This document shows, in pieces, positions 56,585 to 64,000 of a stretch of 64,000 bases of DNA. Location of the stretch: NCBI GenBank assembly GCA_030549205.1, contig JAUKTV010000003.1, positions 2,976,001 to 3,040,000 on the forward strand, read 5' to 3'. A program made the translations under genes and the position numbers. The notes below the pieces were generated by a model, which saw nothing but the letters and a program-made list of their open reading frames with translations, made no database searches and was not told where the DNA came from. Source of the DNA: Apiosordaria backusii (Eukaryota > Ascomycota > Sordariomycetes > Sordariales > Lasiosphaeriaceae). The first letter of the stretch is position 1; every line of letters starts with the position of its first letter.

Positions 56585-56691
56585 AAAAAAAAGCAACGCT
56601 GAAAATCACAAACGCTCGTGACGGGCCAGGAGTCGAACCTGGGTCTTCGCTCTAACTCGGGAATACATTAACCGCTATGTTACCACGCCAC
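56585..56691 (-). ncRNA. tRNA-like Pol III element, right copy
   Basis: Inverted partner of the element at 33905-34010. The 74-nt unit runs from 56691 to 56618, then a 25-nt trailer and T8 (complement of 56592-56585). Its B box GGTTCGACTCC matches the Pol III consensus exactly, the D-arm pairs as ACAT/ATGT around AGCGGTTA, and the T-arm is a perfect 5-bp stem. The acceptor needs one bulged T and the anticodon arm is irregular, as in the left copy. The trailer (GAGCGTTTGTGATTTTCAGCGTTGC) is clearly homologous to that of the left copy, which is unusual because tRNA trailers are normally short and unconserved. Possibly transcribed; a normal decoding role is doubtful. Confidence 0.62.
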
Positions 56692-57450
56692 AGAAGCGGT
56701 GCTCCAAGATTGGAACCAAATACTGCCGTCTGGTCAGGTTGTGGTTAGAGTGGAGAGGTGGCGTTCTTTAGCCCAGGTTCTGCAGTGGTTAAACCTTGAT
56801 AAAAGCGCCTGTGTCCCGAAGGCGATGGTTGTTGAGCTTGCTGTCTAGCACTGGAAGAATGTCAGGCATTCAAAGCAGGCGGTGGTAATTATATGTCTTT
56901 CATCAGTCCTGTGTGTAGTGTTTGCCATGGGTCACCCGTCTGACCTGGTCATAGCAGCTTGCTGGCCTCTGTTTGATAATTGCAGATGTTGGCCTGGGAA
57001 TTTGTCCAGGTGGCTCATATGACGGAGGGGTTTGTGCTGTGCTGTGATAGCCATAGTTATGTTTTTTTACGAGGGGGATCTAGGTCAGATTGCTGGTGGT
57101 GGAAAACAATATGAGATATTTGACCAAAACCATGATGACAGCGCTGGTGACTCAAGGTGAAGGCCTGCCACAAAGAGAGCAACCAACTGTTCACTCAGCC
57201 GGCAAGGCCTTCAGAGTCATGAAGACAGAGGTTTCTGGGAAGATGGTGCAATCCATCAAAATGTAGAGATGCTCAGGTGGCAACGAAGAAAGAAACGCCC
57301 CAACGCCTTTCGATTCGGTTCCAGAAGAAATATAAATGACAACTTGCAAAGCCCATCCAAAAATAACAAAAGTTGGCAGTGCAACCCCTTCCAAACCTTT
57401 TTTACACAACTTACATAGGTAGACACACCCCGCAATATCACCACAAAATC
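56692..57450. other. Intergenic, right flank of the island
   Basis: About 760 bp ending at the 3' end of the spermidine-synthase-like gene. No gene is supported. Confidence 0.45.
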
Positions 57451-59417
57451 TCACCACTCCTCCCAAACCGCATCTGGCAACACAGTCCTCATAATTCCCC
57501 AGTGCCCCATAGCACTACTCTCGTGCCACTTAACCAACCTCTCGGTGTCATTCGCCGTCAACACCCCCTCCGCTTCTCCTTCCGCCTTCACAAAATCTTC
57601 CTCTTTGACCTCATGTTGTGGGTACAGAAATGCCTGTCTTGACGGGCTGTTCAACAAATCCCTTTGAGTCGGCCTCCTGAACTTCACTTCTCCCGAAGTA
57701 GACTTGGTACAAAACATGACCATGTTCGTAAAGTCCCTCTGGTTCTTGGTGAAGTCCTCCAGGTCGCGGGGGTGTTCGCGGAAGCCACGGCAGGATGGGA
57801 AGACGGAGCGGATCGTGTTGGTCACAATCCGGGGTGGGGGCAGGGCGAAGTCGCCTGCATAGTTCTATGACCGGGTGAGTGGGGAGCGGGCAAAAAAAAA
57901 AAAAAAAAAAAAAAAAAACAAGGGGTGGGGTGTAGGGTGAGGACTTACAATGGCGATAACACCGTTTGGCTTGAGAAGAACGTTCAAATTTTGCAGAAAT
58001 TCAAGGGTGAAGAGAGGGATGGGCTCAGCACCACCAGTAAAGACGTCGTGGACGATGTAGTCAAAGCGTTGGCCTTCTTCATCGGCTGCAAGGCGGGAGG
58101 TGTAAGTAACCGCATCCTCAATGACGGCGGTGTGGTTCTTGGGAAGCTGGAAGTATTTAAGCGCAAAGTCGTGCACTACGGGGTCGATCTCAACGACGGT
58201 GGTGTCGATCCCGTGGGCGACGAGGGCGGCGGGGGTGGTGCCAATTCCGAGACCACTATTAAATGTTAGTGTGCTGCCGTTTATGGAGTAGGAGATGGGA
58301 GGAAAACTGACATGACAAGAGCCTTCGCTTTCTCATCCTTGATCTTCTTCGGCGTCTCGACCAGTCTCACAGCCTCCAACATGGCAAAAACACCATAAAT
58401 CGGCTCAGCAACCTGGTTCCCCTTGAACTGCCCCTGTCCCAAGAACTTAACCCACTCCCCACCCAGCAAGGAATGATCGCATCTCATAACCCTATACCCC
58501 TCCTTCGGGCTGTCCACCACAGAGATATACCCCGTCAAACTCTCCTTCCTATCCAAAACCACATACCCAACCTTTTCCAGCCCCTTGTTCAAGTTTCCGA
58601 GTGCATGCCCTGTTGGTAGATGTGTATTCAACAGCGCTGTATGCAACAAAGCCGGCAACGCAAAGAACAACAGCTTCGACGGCGCCAAAATCGCATAACT
58701 TCCCGCAAGCGCCAACTCCATGCCCACCCTAGTATTGGCCACCGTACTCCCCACATACTCCTCCACAAGACCCCCAAGCACCCTTTCCGCAAGTTTATAA
58801 AACCCATAACTCCCCAGTCCCGGCAGCGCGTCCCTAATCCACCCCGGCAGAAACCCAGGGAAATCCGCACCTTCAAGGTAGGTAGCCACACAAGCTACAC
58901 TGATGGTCACCAACGGCAGCAACGTCAGTCCTTCCGTAATAAGCGGCCCCCACTGCGCCGTCAGTGTCGAGCTGACCTTCCCAAGGAAAAACTGAACCAC
59001 GGGGACATAAACCGCCAGTACTGGCAACAGCTTCTCAGGGTTGAAGGGGAGTATCCGGTTGAGAGTCAGGTTCGTAGACCACCCCGCGAAACATCCAGCC
59101 ATGATGAGCTTGGTGTGCCATTTTGAGGAGGAAATGGAGCCGTAGGTTGGAGAGAGGTTCAGCTGGGAGACGGTGGAGTAGAGCGCGATGAGGGAGAGCA
59201 AGGCGGCTGATTTGAGGTAGATGATGGACTGTTCCCTGAAGTAGCGGAGGGGAGTTTCGGATTGGGCTTTTTGGGCCAGAGATTTAAGCTCCTTCTCGAA
59301 GGATTCGGGGGTGAAGGAGGAGTTGGGGTCGATGGGTGGGATGGGTTTTGACGATGAGGGGGATGAGGAGGAGGATGAGGAGGACCCTGGGGTCGGTTTA
59401 CGTTGTTTGGGCGCCAT
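57451..59417 (-). CDS. Membrane-anchored spermidine/spermine-synthase-like protein
   Basis: Three exons: 59417-58312, 58255-57949 and 57864-57451 (608 residues). Joins keep frame (ALV-IGLGIGTTPAAL; NGVIAI-NYAGDFALPP). Residues 1-60 are Ser/Pro-rich. Residues about 65-260 hold several hydrophobic segments (for example SAALLSLIALYSTVSQLNL and LLPLVTISVACVATYLEGAD), so the protein is membrane-embedded at its N-terminus. The C-terminal half is a Rossmann domain of the spermidine-synthase superfamily: a glycine-rich loop GLGIGTTPAALVAHG, the acidic strand end TTVVEIDPVV, AVTYTSRL and DYIVHDVFTGG. Whether it transfers aminopropyl or methyl groups cannot be told from sequence; I did not find the full aminopropyltransferase gatekeeper set. 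Intron 2 carries a run of 27 T on the sense strand. Sense-strand codons change from C-rich to G-rich around 59050. Confidence 0.85.
57892..57918. repeat. A27 homopolymer in an intron
   Basis: Twenty-seven A on the plus strand, inside intron 2 of the spermidine-synthase-like gene, where it reads as T27 about 24 nt before the acceptor and could act as an extreme polypyrimidine tract. Confidence 0.95.
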
Positions 59418-59901
59418 GGTTCATGGAGATCTCATGGTAATCGCAAAAAACAGATGCACAAGTGACAAAGAGGATGAGTGAGGTTATTTCATGATATTCA
59501 ATTGATGAGTGAAGCGCAATGTGGTCTCATTTATGTCCAAGACTTCGAATGATTGGTTGGTGGTCGGGTTTGAGATGCGACATCAAGGAGCTTGGGGTGC
59601 CGCACCAGGTTGGGAACAGCGGGGTGGGGCAGAGCTACCCCTGTCGTTTTGAACCATCTGAGCGAAAAAGGTACGTACCTCTGCCTGCCGGGAGCAGAGT
59701 GTGGGAGTGTGGGGGGCCCATGACGCTTTGAGAGTTTTTGTGGGGAAGCAAACAGCATCACACAATTTTTGCTGGGGAATGCCCAGCTTGTTTTCACCGT
59801 GTCCTCCACATGCCACCCGACCGCGATCACAAGCTTTTGTTTACTTGTTCTTTTCTCCAAACACCATCTTGCTGTACATATCACTCTCAGACCTGCCCAT
59901 C
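59418..59901. promoter_or_regulatory. Divergent intergenic region, synthase-like / OPI3
   Basis: 484 bp between two outward-facing starts; must contain both promoters. No clear TATA box found. The OPI3 side has a CTTGCTGTACATATCACTCTC leader. Confidence 0.4.
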
Positions 59902-60693
59902 ATGTCTATCCCTGCTCTTCTCACCGAGTTCGTCGACTACGTTGACTTCAGCCAACCCAGCTTGTTCAGTATGTTGCTCCGCAGCATATGCGCTTGTGCC
60001 TGATTCTTGTGCCAAACGATGATCTCTGACCGTTGTGTAGTCTCTGCTGTTGCCATTGCCTTCAACCCTACGTTCTGGAAGTGAGCTTGACCCCCTCTCT
60101 CTCTCTGAAATCTGGCCATCAAAGACGTGTGCTAATCGCTGGATTCTTCTTACAGCATCGTTGCCCGCAAGGAATACCGTGACCGCTTCCTCACCCGTGC
60201 CTTCGGCGGAAACGCACAACGAGCATGCTACGCCCTCGCTGCCACCATCTTCTCCCTCGGTCTCCTCCGTGACTTCCTCTACGAGCGTGCCCTCCGTGAC
60301 CAGCCATCACACCCCGCCCTCGAGGGCGAGCAGGTCACCTACGCTGCCTACGCTTTATTGGCTGCTGGAAACATCTTGGTCATCTCCTCGACATGGCAGC
60401 TTGGCATCACTGGCACCTTCTTGGGTGACTACTTTGGCATTCTGATGGACAAGATGGTTACTGGCTTCCCCTTCAACATTACCAGCGCCCCCATGTACTA
60501 CGGCTCCACCATGAGCTTCTTGGGCAGCGCTCTGCTGTACGGAAAGCCCGCCGGTATCCTCCTCACCCTCCACGTCCTCATCGTCTACATTATCGCCATC
60601 CAGTACGAGAACCCCTTCACCTCTGGCATCTATGCCAAGCGTGAGCGCGAGAGGGCGAAGGCTGCCGGCTTCGAGGAGAAGAAGGAGCTCTAA
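59902..60693 (+). CDS. OPI3: Phospholipid N-methyltransferase (OPI3/PEMT type)
   Basis: ER-membrane enzyme for the last two methylations from phosphatidyl-monomethylethanolamine to phosphatidylcholine, with S-adenosylmethionine as donor. Exons 59902-59968, 60041-60080 and 60156-60693, giving 214 residues, the usual size. The tiny 40-nt middle exon encodes SAVAIAFNPTFW, and both introns have GT...AG ends with a GCTAAT branch point in the second. Conserved blocks: NPTFWNIVARKEYRDRFLTR, STWQLGITGTFLGDYFGILM, and APMYYGSTMSFLGSALLYGK with the invariant P-M-Y-x-G-S. Four membrane segments. The Lys/Glu-rich end lacks an obvious KKXX signal in the last four residues. Uniform C-ending codons throughout, unlike its neighbours. 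Confidence 0.93.
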
Positions 60694-61755
60694 GCTTGTT
60701 GCTGCCGCGGCAAAAGCAGCTTAGGAGTATTAGACGTGGGAGAAGCGCTGGGCCTCGGTAACAATTCCGACAGCCGGCAGGGCACGCCGTCTGCATTCTC
60801 GACGCTTTTTATGACGCATTTTGCAGACGCCCTTGCGGCCCAGTGAGCAGGAAATTTTTGATGCCAGATTTCCAGATTTTGGCAGCAATGATGGATAAGG
60901 TCCCTCTCCCCTCAACGATGGTGGTTGTGGTGCAGGAAGCACCCGACGGAGGATCGGCCATTTCGAGGGTTTTCGAGGAGTACGGTCCGATGTCGCTGGT
61001 CATCAACTGGCCCAACGAAACCAAACTAGACAAATTAGAACTCAAATAGATTTCACTTGATCTATTGCCCGTATCTTTGTTTGTCTGTTCTTGCACTCCC
61101 TGCCAATCAAGGCCTCGGGATATCGGGATAATGCAGGGCCTCGGACACCGTCAGAGGCCACAAGGTTTGCGCTACACGGACCCTGTTGACATTACAGCCG
61201 GACCTCTGCTAAATCGCTAGTCTGGTCCATGACGGCATCATCTCGATCCTGCTCCAGATGGACATTCTTTTCAAATTCCCATGGCAAAGTCTCGAATTGG
61301 ATCTCGTGGCTGGTGGCTGACTGTTGCAGACCTTCCATCCTAGCTCCGAATCCGCAGCCCCTTCGTCCCTTCTCATTTTGGGGGACGATAGCGACGGGTG
61401 CTGAGTGGCTCGTGAACCCGGCCAAAACTCCGCGGTCATTGATCGGTCACCTCCAATACCTTCCTTTAACCTTGGAAGTTTCGTCCCTTCCTTGCGCTTT
61501 CTTATCTTTTGTCTGTCTCTCCTTCCGCTTTTTTGCTTTTCTTACCGCACTGATTTGGGCACATCACTGGGGGAATGAATTACCCCTCTCGCACCAACGA
61601 ACTCGACGATAGTAACAACTACAACCACAACCACAACCACAACCAAAACTAGAACCAGTAGCCGCTCGCTTTATCCAACGATCTAACCACCGCCAACTCG
61701 GACCTCAACGGGGTTTTTAATACTCGAACGGCGAAGAGGGGCTAGATCACCTGCG
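60694..61755. other. Intergenic, OPI3 to NRAMP
   Basis: About 1.06 kb. A short (CAACCA)n-type microsatellite at 61617-61648 lies just upstream of the NRAMP start. Small frames on both strands have no motifs. No gene is supported. Confidence 0.45.
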
Positions 61756-63764
61756 ATGATGGCCAACCCAGGTGGTGCTGGTGCTGGTGCCGACCACCCC
61801 GGAGGAGGCGAAAGTCCGGGCGTGTCAACACCAGTCATCGACTCCAACAACCAAAGCAGCAGTAAGACAGGCAGCACGGCTCACTTGCCAAATCCAAATC
61901 CAGAGGGTGATGCCCTGCCTTTGATACGCTCCCTCCACGAGCGAGCCAACAGCCTCTCCCGGAGTGGTGGGGGCAGCTCCTCTCTTAGGACGAGGCTGAA
62001 TACCGCTAAGCGGGCGGTGATAACGTTTGGGAAGTTTGTTGGGCCGGGGTTTATGGTTGCTGTTGCGTACAGTAGGTCCCCCTCCCCTTTCATATTAACA
62101 CCCTTCGTTTTCACCCCCCCCTTCATACTCCCCCCTTCCTACTCTGCCCTAGATATACTGACATAACAATTGGGGAACAGTTGATCCGGGGAATTATGCC
62201 ACTGATGTCGCGGCGGGAGCGTCGTATCAATTCCGGTTGTTGTTTGTGGTGTTACTGAGTAATATTTTTGCGATTTTCTTGCAGACGCTGTCGATTAAGT
62301 TGGGGACGGTGAGCGGGTTGAACTTGGCGGAGGCGTGTAGGGCTTTTTTGCCGAGGTGGTTGAATTATTTGCTGTATGGGATGGCGGAGGGGGCGATTAT
62401 TGCGACGGATATTGCTGAGGTATGTACACTCCAATATCAAGAAGGGGTGAAGGCTAATGAAGAGGAAAAGGTTATCGGGACGGCTATTGCGATCAACTTG
62501 CTTATTCCTCAAATCCCGCTCGTGGCGGGGTGCGCGTTGTCGATTTTGGAGGTGATGCTGATATTGGTGTTTTACCGGCCGACGGGGTCGATAAGGGGGT
62601 TGAGGACGTTTGAGTATTTTGTCATGGGGTTGGTGTTGGCGGTGGTGATTTGTTTTTGCATACAGCTGTCGCTGATCAAGGAGACGACGAGCGTGGGGGA
62701 GGTGTTTAGGGGGTATTTGCCGAGCAGGGAGCTGATTGAGCAAAAGGCGCTGTACCAGGCGTGTGGGATCTTGGGGGCGACGGTGATGCCGCATAGTTTG
62801 TATTTGGGAAGCGGGATTGTGCAGGCGAGGTTGTATGATTTTGATGTCAAGAGTGGGTTGTTGCCTTCGCCGACGCCGACGTCGAGTGAGTCGCCTACTC
62901 CTCCGGGGGAGACGGAAGGGAGGGGGAGGAGGAGGGGGAGTGGGAGCAATTGGAGTGATGATGGGCCGAAGGGGTATATACCGTCTTTGGATGCGATCAG
63001 GCACTCGCTGAAGTACTCGGTTGCGGAGCTGGCGCTGGCGCTGTTTAGTTTTGCGCTGTTTGTGAATAGTGCCATTTTGATTGTGGCGGGCGCGGCGTTG
63101 TATAACACGCCTGAGGCGGTGGATGCGGATCTGTTTGGGATTCATGATTTGTTGGCCAAGAGCATCGCGCCGATCGCGGGGACGGTGTTCGCGCTGGCGC
63201 TGTTGTTTTCGGGGGTGAGCGCGGGGATTGTGTGTACGATTGCGGGTCAGATGGTTAGCGAGGGGGCGCTCAAGTGGACGATTCGGCCTTGGCTGAGGAG
63301 GTTGATTACGAGGAGTATTAGTATCGTGCCGAGTATTGTTATTGCGGCGGCGGTGGGGAGGGAGGGGCTGGATGCGGCGCTGAATGGGAGCCAGGTGGCG
63401 CTGAGTATTGTTTTGCCGTTTATCACGGCGCCGCTGATTTACTTTACGAGTCTGGATAAGTTTATGATGGTGAGGCCGGGGATGGCGAGGTTTGGGGGGC
63501 ATTATGGGGCGGAGGGGGAGGGGATGGAGAGACTGTTGTTGGTGGTGGTGGTGGTGATGGGGAGGAGGATGAGTCTCAGTCTCAGGGGGTGAAGGGAGAT
63601 TGAGGAGGTGGTTGAGGTTGAAGAGTTGCTATTCGGATAGGGGGGCGGCTGTGGTGAAGATGGCGAATAGCTGGTGGGTGACTTGCTTTGGGGTGGTGGT
63701 TTGGTTGATTATTACTGTGATGAATGTTGCGAATTTGGTGTTGTTGGGGAAGGATGGGTCTTAG
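61756..63764 (+). CDS. NRAMP-family divalent metal transporter (frame interrupted at G runs)
   Basis: Proton-coupled Mn2+/Fe2+ importer of the Smf/NRAMP family. Exons 61756-62071, 62181-62419 and 62471-63764. Intron 1 is GTAGGT...ACAG. Intron 2 is 51 nt, GTATGT...CTAATG...AAAG, a multiple of three without stop. After a disordered N-terminus (about 90 residues) comes the first membrane block GPGFMVAVAY joined to IDPGNYATDVAAGASYQFR, with the metal-binding D-P-G-N; later MPHSLYLGSGIVQ carries the M-P-H motif. A hydrophilic loop (PSPTPTSSESPTPPGE onward) interrupts the middle. The frame appears to stop at 63590-63592. One-base losses in G runs at 63506-63523 and 63585-63589 would carry it on through GRLRRWLRLKS to the last membrane helix CFGVVVWLIITVMNVANLVL and TAG 63762-63764, as expected for the family. 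The third exon uses almost only G/T-ending codons. Confidence 0.88.
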
Positions 63765-64000
63765 AGGTGGGTATGGGGGAAAAGAGGGTGGGAAGGGGGG
63801 TTAGAAAGGAGTTAGATACAAGCATAGACGTTTGCGTTATGGGGATCCATTCTCGAATTCTGTTGTGTATTTCTGTTGTGGATTCGCAATTGTGCTTTGC
63901 GGTGAGAATTTGCCCCATTTGATCATTAGAGACTTTATTAACTCATCATCTACAAACAGTTTTGATCCGTCCCTATCCCCTCAATCATCCTCCTTTTTCT
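63765..64000. other. 3' flank of NRAMP gene
   Basis: Last 236 bases of the window, presumably NRAMP 3' UTR and intergenic sequence. Nothing else recognised. Confidence 0.4.

Noticed and set aside
60843..61049. 68-residue ORF between OPI3 and NRAMP
   Set aside because: Starts at GTG, no homologous motif, antisense frame of equal quality.
62252..63502. 416-residue minus-strand ORF over NRAMP
   Set aside because: Shadow made of Arg/Pro/His/Gln-rich translation opposite G-rich codons.

Overview
The window is nuclear DNA of a filamentous ascomycete, most likely a Sordariomycete close to the Sordariales. The evidence is the short introns (about 50-110 nt, GTATGT/GTAAGT donors, CTAAC-type branch points), the gene set (QDE-2/SMS-2-type Argonaute, fungal NACHT receptor, OPI3, NRAMP, vacuolar-type Ca2+-ATPase) and the frequent CTACCTAC motifs between genes.

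Layout. The left part (1-33.9 kb) is mostly housekeeping: RNase H2 subunit B (partial, -) divergent from MCM10 (+); a small repeat protein; a 6.3-kb stretch without a supportable gene; a large P-type Ca2+-ATPase (+); a SIRT1/Hst1-type sirtuin (-); a SCY1/SCYL2 pseudokinase (-) divergent from a mitochondrial branched-chain aminotransferase (+); the ESSS subunit of complex I (-); and an Argonaute (-). The right part (57.4-63.8 kb) is again conserved: a membrane-anchored spermidine-synthase-like protein (-), the phospholipid methyltransferase OPI3 (+) and an NRAMP metal transporter (+).

Between them, at about 33.9-56.7 kb, lies an accessory island with few conserved genes. Two near-identical 74-nt tRNA-like Pol III elements stand at its edges in inverted orientation, each with a conserved 24-25-nt trailer and a T8 terminator. 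Inside are at least six recognisable members, plus one relic, of a small protein family, all on the minus strand. The two best copies have an NLS-like Arg/Lys-rich N-terminus. The family shares a C-x-CG-x(2,3)-C-E-x-R-L-R motif and a KPNGTS..PP.FY / RPI.WKKDW..GRIRPR..MDD tail. A splice donor follows every stop codon. The island also holds a complete 1302-aa NACHT NTPase (NLR-like) and two small ORFs sharing an E-A-E-V-V-H-Y-Y motif. I recognise no published family for the small proteins; this array is my candidate for an undescribed system.

Two window-wide signals matter for any annotation. (1) MCM10, the ESSS subunit and NRAMP carry seven apparent frameshifts; all are single-base losses, six of them at G/C runs of five or more, which looks like systematic homopolymer under-calling. 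(2) Several genes switch abruptly from C-ending to G-ending synonymous codons part-way through. ORF reading and splice-site placement were done by eye; no database search was possible.
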